Assembly: GCA_009760855.2 (NCBI GenBank) | Contig: WPIO01000107.1 | Span: 935,001 to 995,000, forward strand | Source: Cristatella mucedo | Taxonomy: Eukaryota; Bryozoa; Phylactolaemata; Cristatellidae | Direction of reading: 5' to 3' | Length of the DNA: 60,000 nucleotides | Shown: positions 1-10,337 of the stretch, in pieces | How positions within the stretch are numbered: the stretch's first letter is position 1 | How the letters are laid out: every line of letters begins with the position of its first letter | The notes under the pieces: model-generated | Seen by the model: only the letters and a program-made list of their open reading frames with translations | Database searches by the model: none | What the model was told of the DNA's origin: nothing | Program-made: the position numbers and the translations under genes

Positions 1-227
1 CTAGAAAGTCCCGCCTGCATTCTTATACTCCGGCCTGACTCTCGCCTCTGTGAGGCAGCCGGCTGAGCGGCAGGGCGCTCCCACTAGGCCAATGGTACTT
101 AACCTTCCTAATGCCGCGACATTTTAATACAGTTCTTCATGTTGTGGCAAACCCAAACCATACAATTATTGTGAGAAAAATGTGGAAACGTGTGCTTTCC
201 GATGGTCTTAGGCAACCCCTGTGAAAG
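1..227. other. No gene seen
   Basis: Unique-looking sequence with no supported coding region. The short open frames here run into the C-rich low-complexity block that follows. Confidence 0.5.
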
Positions 228-367
228 GGGGTTGTAGGGCATTTCCACCTGGACTTCCCCCCCCCCCCCGGACATTTCCCCTCTGGTGGACCCCAGGACA
301 TTCCCCCCCCGATGGGACATTTTCCCTGGGGAAGGACATTTGCCCAGGGGTAGAACATTTCCCCCTA
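228..367 (+). repeat. GGACATTT/CCCC degenerate repeat cluster (left)
   Basis: At least five imperfect copies of a GGACATTTxCCC motif sit here, separated by C or G runs (a 13-C run near 258-270). The same motif appears in reverse orientation at 1655-1790, so the two clusters face each other across about 1.3 kb. They could be subterminal repeats of a DNA transposon or two unrelated minisatellites. Confidence 0.5.
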
Positions 368-405
368 TGTTGACGAACGTATAACACTGAGAATACAGAT
401 ATATA

Positions 406-1063
406 CAGTCGTTCCTTGTTTATCGCGGTTAAAAATTTCCAGAATCTGCCGTGATCGGTGAATTTCTGCGAAATACGATTATTTATAAAATATTTGAAAT
501 ATTTATGAAATATTTTCTTAGCCAGAGCACAGAAAACCTAGTCGAGACTCTCTAATTCGATTTCAACATTGTTAATGCCTTCTAAACATGAGTTAACATC
601 CTTCTAGTCAATATTACACCCGTATTACCCAAATTATTAGACAAAGTAAGGGATAACAAGACGTATTGAACGTTAAAAATATCATATTATTCTTAGTGTA
701 CATTTAGTTAAACGCACTCAGTTTTTACATACAACCATTAATTTATCAAAACAGTGCAATTTGTTCGATGATAATGAAGAGGTGTGCTGCACGGCAAAGA
801 AGAGCAGGTTACCGCTCTCAATGAGGCTGCATCTGAAGTGGAAGTTTTTTGTGGGGGTGCCCGAATAAATAGACCAACAGCCCACACGCAGAGTAATTTT
901 AATTTTAGTTGTGATGCAAGGGTGTGTAATTGACTCAGAAAACCGAGCACGCTCTGTATCATTTTCACCATCTCGATCAACTTTTTCATAAAGATATTTG
1001 AAAAAACCGCGATAGGGTGACGCCGCGAAAGTAAAGGAAGCACAAAGTGACGAAGGACGGCTG
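406..1063. mobile_element. Non-autonomous Tigger/pogo-like DNA transposon (MITE)
   Basis: The left end reads CAGTCGTTCCTTGTTTATCG and lies directly after a TA (404-405). The right end, read on the minus strand, starts CAGCCGTCCTTCGTCACTTT. Both ends continue into 'ATCGCGGTT' and 'CGCGAAA' segments typical of the widespread TTTATCGCGG-type Tigger/pogo MITEs. The expected TA after the right end is displaced (1066-1067), so it is old. No transposase frame is present; the 120-codon minus-strand frame inside is a by-product. The terminal resemblance is seen directly; the family name is from recall. Confidence 0.6.
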
Positions 1064-1143
1064 CATATACTCATGATCAAATGAAGTTCACGCTCTATTG
1101 AAATAAAAAAATCAGAATAAGCGGCGACTCGATAGCACGACCG

Positions 1144-1440
1144 ATGGAGGCGGTACGGTCAGCACGGCCAGCGCTGCGTCGGCGACGGTGGTGGCGGTCG
1201 CCTCGCGACGCCCGGTGCAGCAATGACTGCGGCGGCGGCGGTGGCGGCGGCGGTGAGCTTCGCACGGGCGGTAGCCGGCGGTGCCGATGTCCGGAGGGGC
1301 AGCGGCGGTGGCTGCGTCGTCGGCGGCCGAGGATACCGCTACACTCTCGCGGCTGCTGCCGGAAGCGTCTGCTGCTGGCCGCCTGGGGCAAAGGTTTGAC
1401 CTCGCGCTTGGTGGTCAGCCGAAAATCAGGGCCGCAGCGA
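1144..1440. repeat. GC-rich (GGC/GGT)n tract
   Basis: A 300-bp GC-rich island built largely of GGC and GGT triplets, purest at about 1229-1258. Both strands stay open and give proline/arginine- or glycine/arginine-rich frames, as expected from triplet repeats rather than genes. No start context, domain or splice site supports a coding call. Confidence 0.6.
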
Positions 1441-1455
1441 CCGTATTTCTAATAA

Positions 1456-1610
1456 CAGTATTAAATATGAATAAATATTAATAAAATATTAATATTATTA
1501 ATATTATTAATCATATTAAATATTAAATATTAATATAATATTAATAAATATTTCTGACAATAGCGTATTAATATGCTATATATTATATTACTATATACTA
1601 TTTTTAAATA
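1456..1610. repeat. AT-rich (TAATAT)n low-complexity tract
   Basis: About 150 bp composed almost only of A and T, with repeated ATTAATATTA units. No gene. Confidence 0.8.
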
Positions 1611-1654
1611 TATGTAAACAAGATAGTATATATCATGAAATGTTCACACATACG

Positions 1655-1790
1655 GGAGTGGAGGAAATGCCTTTTCCCGGGGGGGGGGAATGTCGTACCC
1701 CAGGGGGGGACAGGTCCGATTGAAATGTCCGGGGGAACACTCCAGCCGGGGAAACGTCCGCACCCCGTAAATAGGGTCGTTCGACCCTCA
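1655..1790 (-). repeat. GGACATTT/CCCC degenerate repeat cluster (right, inverted)
   Basis: On the minus strand this block repeats GGACGTTTCCCC, GTTCCCCC, GGACATTT and GACATTCCCC, the same vocabulary as 228-367 but in the opposite orientation. It includes a 10-G run at 1679-1688. Confidence 0.5.
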
Positions 1791-1799
1791 AAGCGGTCG

Positions 1800-2527
1800 C
1801 GACGATCGGGTTGAAAAGCGCTGCACTGGGCGAACCGTGGCTGATTTATTGGCACTCCTAGTTTGTGGCATTGTTACTCCCGCTACAGCCAGTTTATGGC
1901 CCAGTGTATTTTCTGGCTCTGCTGCCGGCTTATACGTCGCTACGATTTATCGTGGTGACGTTTTCCAGAGAGGCCAGGCGGTTGCGATTGGTACGCCGAG
2001 GAGAGCGGTTGCGTTATGGTGGTTGCCACTGTCCGTGAGGAAATAGGCGAGTTGAAGCTCCAAATGGTGTTTCCACGTGCCACCGCGTGCGTGCCGTAAG
2101 TAGTCCACTTTACGAGCTAGGCAATTAAATAAGGCGCTGGGCTAAAGGGGCATCAGAAAAACTAGAACTAAAAGATAGCTATCTTTTGGTAGGGTGTAAT
2201 AACTAGCACCAAATCATTTTCCATATCAAACAATTTTGGGACCATATTGAATGAATATCCTAGAAAGCCTCAATGAAGAGTTATCCAGACACTACAGGAG
2301 CCAAGGATGGCGATGTGAACCGTTGGCAGTTCGGGGTGGGCGGTGGGAGTTTATTGGCAGGTCGACCACCTCGTTCCTTGGACGCATTGGTCTTCCGGAA
2401 AACGGCTGAAACAGGCAGTAAAAATGCGGGGATCGGCGTCGGCGTCGGTACTCGGAAGGTTATTGAGTGAACGCAAGCGTGTGGTGCAGAGCGAGCCGAT
2501 AGCAAATGATGCCGCGAGCATCTCCAC
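1800..2527. other. No gene supported
   Basis: Several 60-75 codon frames overlap on both strands, with no domain, splice site or consistent frame. The stretch 2488-2545 resembles 3942-4000 (both carry a CGATAGCAAA-like string, then TCCACAGG, then TGYAAT), suggesting a short unclassified repeat. Confidence 0.4.
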
Positions 2528-2665
2528 AGGATGTAATGATAATAATTATAATAATAGCCCACTTGATTAAGCGCCCTCAGATAACTCAATGTCTTTCTAG
2601 GCGCTTTACATTCGCTGCAAAGGAAACACATTCGAATGGTGAGTGGTGGCTTGCTCAATAAGCAG
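2528..2665 (-). mobile_element. LINE-A 3' end (severely 5'-truncated)
   Basis: The (AAT)n tract followed by a CACTTGATTAAGCGCCCTCA-type block is the reverse complement of the LINE-A 3' terminus seen at 13.9 kb. Only the terminal stem-loop and a little 3' UTR remain. Confidence 0.75.
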
Positions 2666-3240
2666 CAAGCAGGGCGGCCGGCAGGGGAACCATCAGGTAT
2701 CGGAGGCAGCCAGCGTCTACGGTAGCGCAACGGGGAACGGGGGCAGATGGCATCGCAACGGCAGCTACATAACCCGCCGACGGCTCCGAACGTGCAGTCG
2801 GCCATTTCCGCCAGCGAATTAGCAGGGACCGTGGAGCCGCATCCCGATGGAATCGTGCGAATCGTGGTCTGCAAGCGCTGGAGTTCGCTCAAAAGGGCTT
2901 CGTCGAATCGGTCGCCGGGGTCGCCTAGCAGTTGATGTAGCGCCGCAGGAATCTCGGCGGCGAGCTGCCGCCGAGCGACTCAACCGCCAGGAGCCTTCGC
3001 AGACCGCAAGCCGCTCAAGAGGCCTAACGAGGTGGTTGTGTGGGCGTGTCAACGCTACTTGGCGTTCTTGCCAACATTCCGCCCGCCCAATGGGGTCGCA
3101 CCATGCTGGCACGTGACCTCTGGAGCCGCACTCACGGAGGCTACTACGCGAGGACGTAGGCGTGCCAGCGTTTGTCGCCAGCATGGCCTATGCATTCATG
3201 CAGCAATCGCCGCTGCCACCGTCGCCGATCGTCGTTCTCT
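2666..3240. other. GC-rich segment, no recognised gene
   Basis: High-GC stretch open in several frames on both strands (up to 121 codons on minus, 2819-3184, and 89 codons on plus, 2847-3116). The overlap of open frames on opposite strands points to base composition rather than selection. I recognise no domain. Decayed gag-type sequence is possible but unsupported. Confidence 0.3.
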
Positions 3241-3260
3241 TAAAAATAATAATCCTAGCT

Positions 3261-3413
3261 GATTTAGCAGCTCTTTTTGTATAGCGACAGAAGAGCCTTT
3301 CCGGCCATCGCCACCGCTTGCAGTGGCGATAAAGGATCGCCCACCGCAGGATTCGAACCCACAACATCGGGACCGAAGGCGTGAAAGCAACCGCCTTGCC
3401 TAGAGTGCCGTCT
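3261..3413 (-). mobile_element. tRNA-derived SINE (SINE2 family)
   Basis: On the minus strand the element starts near GACGGCACTCTAGGCAAGGC (A-box region). It has a GGGTTCGAATCC B-box about 50 bases on, then a GC-rich hairpin and a tail GTCGCTATACAAAAAGAGC. A second copy with the same order lies at 40375. This is a RNA polymerase III type head with a separate body, so not a functional tRNA gene. Confidence 0.75.
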
Positions 3414-3789
3414 TTGTAGAGTTGCTGCTGCGAGAGCTAGCCCGTACGGTAGTATAGGATCGCGTATGCATCTCACCGCGGCGTCCGCATAGTTTATTTA
3501 TTAGTTCGCAAGCTCAAAAACCATCGGCTTGCCAATGGCCGTTGACGTCACGTTCGTTGGTCATCGAATCCCGCAAACTCCAAATGTGACTGCACGCTGG
3601 CTTGCCGCAGCGCCGTATCGTTTCGTAAGAATTTCGGCAACGTTTTATGGCTGTGAGAAACCATGGTGCTATCTTCGGATATAACCCGTGGCAGTTGTCC
3701 AGTGAACGAATATATGTCGTATTTGAGTCAAATATAAGATCTACCACTCATGATTCAACTAGTCAATCGCGCTTCTTTGCAGCAATTGT

Positions 3790-3862
3790 TAAATGCCTAA
3801 AAAAAGATTGAGTTCTCTGAGGGCACTATATCAAATGTATCACTATTATTATATTCTTATTA
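3790..3862 (+). mobile_element. LINE-A 3' tail
   Basis: The run GATTGAGTTCTCTGAGGGC, then ATCAAATGTAT and ATTATTATA, matches the LINE-A terminal stem-loop and ATT tail. Nothing further upstream is recognisable. Confidence 0.65.
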
Positions 3863-5075
3863 ATTGACGTCAATATACTTGCTGAGGCTAAAACCGTTCA
3901 CTGTACTTGGAGTGGCGTTCTAAAGGTTAACTAGCCCATTCGGTGCAGCGTGCATCGATAGCAAACGACACCACAAACCTATCCACAGGCTGCAATAAGA
4001 TAATAGACGGACAAACAGTGGTCGCAGTTGCACTCTGACGTCGTACAACGTACGCTTGTACTCGGGAAGAGAAGAGCAGAGCGTCGGCTTACCGCTGGGA
4101 GTAGTAGGTAAGACAAATGATATTGCTTGGATAGGATCGCGCGACGGTTTGGACGTTCACAAATCCTTCTGCCCCTCATCAGTAGAGCGGCCTGACCGTG
4201 GCTGGGGCGGTACAACCCAGTGGTGATGCCACGCCGACAAAAGAACTGGCCTGTACATACAGCTGAAGCCGACAGCGCCCGAGTTGGATCGCAGTACTCA
4301 AATTTCTCGTATGAAACGAGTAACAAAGGATTGGCTGAAGTGACGTGTAGTTGTCTTTCAGAGCCCCATGGAGTAGTTTATCTAGTGGGCTCGGACAGTC
4401 GAATCCTCGATAGGTTTCCAATCTCCGAAGGGCTTCTAGAGAATTCATTCCGGTGCTTCAAGATAGTTCGTTACTAGCTTGACAGGCGAGTCAACTGTCA
4501 AAGGCCTCTGGGTGCTGTAGTCCTCAGAGGCCTTTTGTTGCTGTGTCATCAAAGGCATGACCTGTAGTGGGGCCTATCGGGCTCAAATCATGCTAACTTT
4601 ACAGGTGAGTTGAGAGTCAAAGGCTTTTTGTTTATGTAACTCGGCCCGTATAAACGTGCGCTCAGTAGGGTCCCTCTCAGTGCATCGCGCAGGAACCGTG
4701 AGTCTGCCACTTGATTTTGGTGTTGGCTACTGCTTGTTCTCGTTCTGCTTTCGCACAGTCAAATTACACCGATGTGCATGAAATCAGCTATCTCGCATTT
4801 TTAGTCATTTTCCAAATATACACTACGGATGATGATTTATGGTGCATTTTGTTTTTGTTCGGTGCGTCAGGTTTGGTAGATATAGTTTATCAAAAATCGG
4901 GTGCACTTTAACGTATTACACTTTGCTTAAAGATATTGGCTTTCATTAGGCTAATTTGTTACAGTCACTTAATGACATAAATGTTACATGTCAACTTTTG
5001 GAGTATAGTTAGCCATTTTTATTTGATAAAGTTGTTCAAATCAATGGGTATTTTTGATTTCGCGTTTCCTTTGCC
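3863..5075. other. No gene supported
   Basis: Only short frames without domains. A perfect 11-bp stem with a 14-base loop (4500-4510 with 4525-4535) is followed by T's. A loose direct repeat (AGGCGAGT..GTCAAAGGC / AGGTGAGT..GTCAAAGGC) lies at 4485-4505 and 4603-4625. Confidence 0.4.
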
Positions 5076-5079
5076 GCAA

Positions 5080-5152
5080 ATGTAAAGCCTGTAGAAAGAG
5101 GTTGAGTTCTCTGAGGACACTGTATCAAGTGTGTTATTATTAATATTATTAA
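5080..5152 (+). mobile_element. LINE-A 3' tail
   Basis: GGTTGAGTTCTCTGAGGACA followed by TATCAAGTGTGTTATTATT is a diverged LINE-A stem-loop and ATT tail. Confidence 0.65.
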
Positions 5153-5619
5153 TTACAATGCCAATGATGCGTAAGAATTCTCGCATATATATTCTGCTAC
5201 GTCTGGGGTGATTCTCTACACAAGAGCAGCGACTGCAGATTACTAAATTAGTCAAACTGCTATTACGCATACTTCGGAGGCAAACAGCGGGATCATTATA
5301 AAACATGGGAACCACAAATGGTTTGCAATCCGTATGCAGAAAATTTGAGAGAGTGGTTTTAAGGCTAAAGCAAATGCATGGTATTTTGAATGATTTGGTA
5401 GAAAAAAATTACATGTTATGGATTGCTATTTCTGTATCACTGATGTGTAGGATTTCAGAAAGAAGAATAAGCACACCGTTGAATATCCAAATCTACCGTC
5501 AGCGATGCGACCAGGAAGTACCGGAAAGTGATACGGTGGGAGCTACTGCTCCACCTTTCACACTTGATGATACATTGAATGACAGTGACTTGAGTTCAAC
5601 TAAGCGATAAGTTGATGAT

Positions 5620-6192
5620 AACTATAATGCTTTTGATGTTCCAAAACCTAAAGTAATGTGACAATCTTATCTTGATGACTTGGTGAGAGACATTTATCTG
5701 CCGAAGCAGTCTGCTGAACTCATCGGTTCGAGATTAAAAAAGACAAATTTCCTTGCACCGGGGTACTACGCTTGGGTTGTACAGATCGGGAAAAAGAGTT
5801 TCTTCCATACTTTTTGACCAAGGATTCACCAGCCTATTGCAGCAACGTCAAAGGTCTTGTTAACCAAACAAAAGAGTGCTTTTGTCCAACTGAGTAGAGA
5901 CTCGTCGAGGATTTATCAAACCGCAGTTTAAAGGGAGCTGCACTTAACAATTGAAACTCGTCTTTCCTCCTTTCCGGTTGCACAGCCTCTACAACGAAAG
6001 ACTTATGTGAACATTATATATACAGGTATCGACGAAATCAAATGTGATCGACACCAGTGGCAGAAATGCAGCGATTTTAAAGTTCGTTGCCTTCATCCGC
6101 TTGGACTTCAAGGTGGCTGCACGCTATATTCGTGCTTTCTATGTCTGCGGGATGCTCTTTATCGCCTAAAGGAAGACTGGCCAGAGTGAAAG
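5620..6192 (+). pseudogene. Decayed copy of a repeated invertebrate ORF
   Basis: The plus-strand translation, across several frameshifts and stops, gives YLDDLVRDIYLPKQSAELIG with SRLK after it (about 5670-5750). Further on comes KCDRHQWQKCSDFKV and LGLQGGCTLYSCFLCLRDA (about 6040-6160). I recall this combination (an SRLK block, an 'HQW' block and a 'C-FLC-W/RD' block) from an uncharacterised, multi-copy protein annotated in arthropods and cnidarians. I know no function for it. The frame is interrupted repeatedly (for example near 5760-5820 and 5890-6000), so this copy is dead. The open frame 5305-5610 just upstream may be its decayed N-terminus. The recognition is from memory and needs a search. 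Confidence 0.45.
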
Positions 6193-6539
6193 TGATTTGT
6201 TGCCTGAAAGTTTGCAAATGGGTAGGAGAGGTACCACCTGTAATTAATGTATCCTATATCAATAGATGCAACATTCTGCTAGTGCTATCCAGCAATACAG
6301 CTATTCAGAATTAAGGCTGGCATCTCGGTTATACGAGAAATTGGCAGTAAAAATGGAACCAATCTGGCTGCAATTTTGTCTTCACTCGAGAATGGTCCAT
6401 CGTACCCAGAACGCTATCAAGAGAATTAGTGGTGCGGCTAGCAGAAGGACATCCTAAAGTGACGTAATACGAACTGCAGCATCTGCAATAAAGGATAATA
6501 ATACAAAAACAAGCCAAGTCATCAAAATACTATTCAACT

Positions 6540-7475
6540 ATGCTTGACTGTAAACCAAGTGTCTCAGCCGCACTGAACAGATCGTGATTACTCGTTATGT
6601 TCATCAAAGTTAAACCGAAGCGACAGTCAGAGAAGCATTTTCTTGGTTTCATCCCGTTTCAAGGGACCACACGGTGCCTTCATTACTGTAGCTCTGTTTG
6701 AGCTGCTCAAAATATGGGATTGGATGATGAAAATATAAATGGACAAGGGTATGCACAGGGCAGTAACATGGAAGGCAAGGAAAAAATGGAGTGCAGAAGA
6801 AGTACTGAACAATAATCAACGCGCCTTTTATTTACCTTGCAGTGCCCATTCCCTGAATTGAGTTGTAAATGATGCAGCAAAGAGTTGCCTGGAGGCTGTG
6901 ATTTTTTTTACTTCGGTGCAGAAAATATTCCATTTTTGTTCAGCATCTACTGGGAGTTAGGAAGTTCTCAAAAGTCACATCACTGACACCGGTTAACCTA
7001 CGGTAAAAACCACTCAGAAAATCAAGATGGGAAAGAAGAATTGACGTTCTGAAATTGCTGAGATGCAACCTTGACAAAGTTTATGATGCTCTGATTGAGA
7101 TGCATGAAGATGCGAGTCAGAAAGGGTTGGCTGGAGCTATGAAAAGATCTCAAGCATAAAAAATGGTCAATAATATAGCACAATTTCCGTTTCTAGAATC
7201 GATTCTTAAGTGGTACAACATTCAGTTTGAGGTCAATGTCACCAGCAAAGTTCTACAGCAGGCGTCAATTTACTTGCAAAGGGAGTTAAACAGCTGGAAC
7301 ACATCAAAAACCACGTACGTACTCTCCGAAGTGAAGAGAGCTTGCGTAAAATGTTGGCGGATGCAAATCTAATGGCTAAGAGTTGGAAATTAAACCCTCT
7401 TTTGAAGCAAATTGAAAAAATTAAAAAGAGAAAGCTGTTTTATTTTGAAGCACAGGGTAAAGCATTCTTTAAATT
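6540..7475 (+). pseudogene. hAT-like (DUF4371/ZMYM1-type) transposase relic
   Basis: Plus-strand fragments in changing frames follow the order of hAT-like proteins of the DUF4371/ZMYM1 type: EKHFLGFIPF (about 6635), INGQGYAQGSNMEGK (about 6740), a 'LQCPFPELSCK' block (about 6838) and a helical C-terminal part (7163-7372) containing KWYNIQFEVNVTSKVLQQAS. The C-terminal piece continues to KIKKRKLFYFEAQGK (about 7415). Many stops and shifts show that it is dead. A LINE-B fragment interrupts it from about 7485. The hAT dimerisation region is not visible downstream. The alternative is a domesticated ZMYM1-like gene now decayed. Confidence 0.6.
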
Positions 7476-7484
7476 ATCTCAAAG

Positions 7485-8762
7485 AATGAAATGTCAGAAA
7501 AATTTCAATCAAAGTTCAACAGGCAGAACTCCACCGAAACTGCTCTCCACCGTGTTAACAATGACATTCTATGTGGCAGCATTGACGGGAATGTCACTGC
7601 CCTAGCTCTGCTAGGTCTATCAGCTGCCTTCGACACCAATGATCGCAATGTCTTAATTGAACGATTGAGTACATGATCGATCTTGCAGACGAGGCACTGG
7701 AGTGGTTTAAATCGTACTTTTCTGATCGTGTTCAATCCGTATTGTGTAGGGGTAAGGTCTCACGCACGAGACGGGTCACCTGTGGACACCCTCAACACAG
7801 TGGAACTCGCTTCCACAATTCTTACGCAACTACAACTACTCTCAAACTGCCGACTATGGCTCATCCTTTTCAGCAGTCCTGAGCTGCTACTTTGATGCTA
7901 CTCACTACCTCAACTGTTCTCCTGACTCTGCTATGCTTCCCACTTTCTCTTTGTTGCGTGAGACGAAGTCTGTTGGCTACCGAATGCGTACCAAAAGCCG
8001 CTTAGGCTGTGAGTGCGCTATACAAAACTCTCCTGCGTGACACCCACATGGTCTTTATGACTTTGTGGAGTTACAGATAGAGATACAAGGGTCTGTCCTC
8101 GGTCACTTGCTGTTCTCCCTCCATATGAACTCAACCTCTGGAAAAAGTGATTAAGGCCCATGGAATACGATATCTATTTTATGCTGACGATACTCAGCTG
8201 TATTTGTCATTCAACCGTCAAATTCTGATGCAGCAACTGATAAACTGAATGCTTGCTTTCCTGAACTTCGATCCTGGATGTCGGAAAACTCCTTGAAACT
8301 AAATGATAATAAAACCAAACTGCTGCTCATAAGATACCCTAAGCGTGCAGCTGGATTAAAATGCTTTGCTTTTCTAATACGTAATGCTGTTGTGCAATCA
8401 TCACCACGTACTCAAAATGTAGGAGTCGTTTTCGACGGCTGCCTACATTTTAAAAGCTTTAGTCGGAAGACTGCTTCTCCAGCTAGCCATCACGTCCGAT
8501 CCCTATTCAAGATTAGGAGCTGTCCTCCACAGTGGCATGGAAAAAATCTAACTAGCTCCTTACTTCAGTCTCCGCATCATTATTGTGATTACCTTTTTGT
8601 GGGCTACAAAAGAAAGCAACGAGGCCGCTGCAGCTGGCTATGAATATGGCTGCAAGGCTGGTCTTCAAATCCCAAAGGTTCGACCACGTGTCGTGATTGC
8701 TAAAAGAGCTAGGATGGCTGCCGGTTAATCAACGGACTCATAGAAAAGTTCTTACGCTGATC
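7485..8762 (+). mobile_element. LINE-B reverse transcriptase relic, interrupted
   Basis: The translation starts MSEKFQSKFNRQNSTETAL, matching the 22.4-23.9 kb LINE-B ORF. It runs through DLADEALEWFKSYFSDRVQS to the 'RVTCG' block at about 7785. It resumes at about 8090 with the 'GSVLG' block, then YFMLTILSCIC in a shifted frame (the YADDTQLY site), then MSENSLKLNDNKTKLLLIRY (8278 on) and a decayed C-terminus to about 8760. The gap 7788-8088 is a second LINE-B insertion. Frameshifts and stops make this copy inactive. Its 5' end lies inside the hAT-like relic. Confidence 0.8.
7788..8088 (+). mobile_element. LINE-B 3' end nested in an older LINE-B
   Basis: About 300 bp matching the LINE-B terminal region: 'GGAACTCGCTTCCACAATTC', the 'CTTTCTCTTTGTTGCGTGAG' block and the final 'TTTGTGGAGTTACAGA.GGAGATAC'. 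The older copy reads 'CGGGTCACCTGTGG' immediately before it and 'ACAAGGGTCTGTCCTCGG' immediately after. In the uninterrupted copy these two strings are adjacent. Confidence 0.75.
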
Positions 8763-8937
8763 GGATGGTGAGTGGTGTCATCCTTGATAAACAACATCAG
8801 TACCACGGTTAGGGGTGGCATGCACAGGGTCAGCATGCAAAAGACTGTGAGTGCTCTATGCAAAACCTTTCTGCTTAACACCCACATACTCTTTGCGACT
8901 TTTCAGAGTTACAGATTCGGAGATACATTGCATTACA
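8763..8937. mobile_element. Junction of LINE-A 3' UTR (-) and LINE-B tail (+)
   Basis: Positions 8763-8845 carry the minus-strand LINE-A 3' UTR signature (GGTTAGGGGTGGCATGCACA, then GGTCAGCATGCAAA). Positions 8846-8937 carry the LINE-B end, finishing GGAGATACATTGCATTACAT, a short pentamer tail. Confidence 0.65.
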
Positions 8938-8974
8938 TTAGTGGTGGTAGCATCCCAGGGGCCTTGTTTGTCCG

Positions 8975-9497
8975 GTGTGCTTAGCGGGCTCACCTACTCA
9001 GACTATATTCCTAGCAGAAGATCTTGTAGCTGCAATGTACGCGACACTACACGCAAACGCCGAGGCGGAAACCGCATGCTCAGCCGACGCTCGCAGCACG
9101 ACCATACGCAGCCCCACTCTCCTGCGTCCGCTTTCACTTTCCGCCCTTCCCTCTAATGCCAAGTCGTCCGGCGCTCCCAGGCAGGCCTGAGGAGTTTCCG
9201 GCGAAGGTTCACCCGAAGTTGGACGAAGCGTCGCTGCTGGCTCTCAATACTTCTCTCGATACTTTTGGCGGAAGAGTCGGCTGCTGGCTTTCCGGCAGGC
9301 TGAATACCACCTGCAAGATCTCGGCTTTCCCTGGCTTCGCTGGCCGCGGTCCGCTAGCGAGTGCAAAAGTAGGCGTTCTTAGTAGTCCATCGAAAAGTAC
9401 TCCATCGAACCGAGTGCCGCGCGACATTCCTTGTCCGGGTGAAGAAGACCCCGCCGCACAAGCGGGATTTCGCAGAGAGTTCGCGTCGCCGGTTTGA
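8975..9497 (+). other. GC-rich open region of unknown nature
   Basis: Two overlapping plus-strand frames (8975-9190, 71 codons; 9156-9497, 113 codons, starting at an ATG) cover a GC-rich island in otherwise AT-rich DNA. The predicted peptides are alanine-, proline- and serine-rich, with no domain I recognise. A promoter-type island or decayed gag sequence is as likely as a gene. Confidence 0.2.
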
Positions 9498-9499
9498 CG

Positions 9500-10337
9500 G
9501 GAAGACTCGTCGGGTAAAGACGCTATTCACGTTATGAATCGGCAGCATGAACGCGAACGTTAAAAGACACGGTTTTGCTGACCAAAGCCATTCTACTCTC
9601 TGTAGGCCCGGTCAATTTACGCCGGCTAGTTTATCCTTCTACAAAGCATAGCATATCTATTCATATGGTGACAGTCACAAGGCACGTATTTACCATGCTG
9701 AATTCTTGGAGCGGTATCATTATCAAAGTAGGACACTGCTCACTTAGGCACCAAGTGAAGGGATTATTCTTGGGAACAAGTTGACCGGAACTTGAGCGAA
9801 ACAGAATAGTGAGGCATTCGCATTTCTATCCAGGAACCCATCCTCAGTAGCTCTAACTTGAGTAAAACGAGTGCATGCTTTTTTGTAGCTACTATCCAAG
9901 TGCTGCCGTCTCAAGAGCTATTACCCCGTCCACGCCAGATTTCCCTTCAGGGTTAAATCTGTGTCCTGTGCTTTAGCCCGGAGAATTCCCGAAGCGGTTT
10001 AGAAAAGCGTCAAGCTCAGCTCAACATGCCGCCACGGCACTGCCATTCCAACGCAAAAAACATCTAAGCTGCAACATCAGATGTGGATGCCGTAAGAAAA
10101 ACTCGGCGACGAATGGAAATACCGTTACATGCTACAGCACGACTTGTAGTCGAGGCTTCGTCAAAAAGCTTAGCCTAGCGGGCCAGCTAACCTGGCCAGT
10201 CACTGTGCCATGAGAAGAGAAAACCTTAAGCAGCACGCGACACCGGCCATTTCTCAGCAGTCGCTGTCTGACCTGGGTTCTGGCGACAGACGACCGGCCG
10301 CAGCCAGCCACCCAGTGGGCTACAAGCTCTGAGCAAG
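9500..10337. other. No gene seen
   Basis: Unique-looking sequence without supported frames or recognised repeats. Confidence 0.5.

Noticed and set aside
228-367. NF-kappaB-type site cluster (GGGACATTTTCC-like)
   Set aside because: Spacing and core do not fit the consensus, and the pattern is a degenerate tandem repeat with an inverted partner.
718-1080. 120-codon minus-strand gene
   Set aside because: It runs through the end of the Tigger-like element; no domain, and it overlaps the terminal repeat.
1095-1452. Pro/Arg- and Gly/Arg-rich proteins on both strands
   Set aside because: Frames come from GGC/GGT triplet repeats and have no other support.
4500-4535. Rho-independent terminator-like hairpin with trailing T's
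   Set aside because: Perfect 11-bp stem, but the window is eukaryotic and no gene ends nearby. Treated as a chance inverted repeat.
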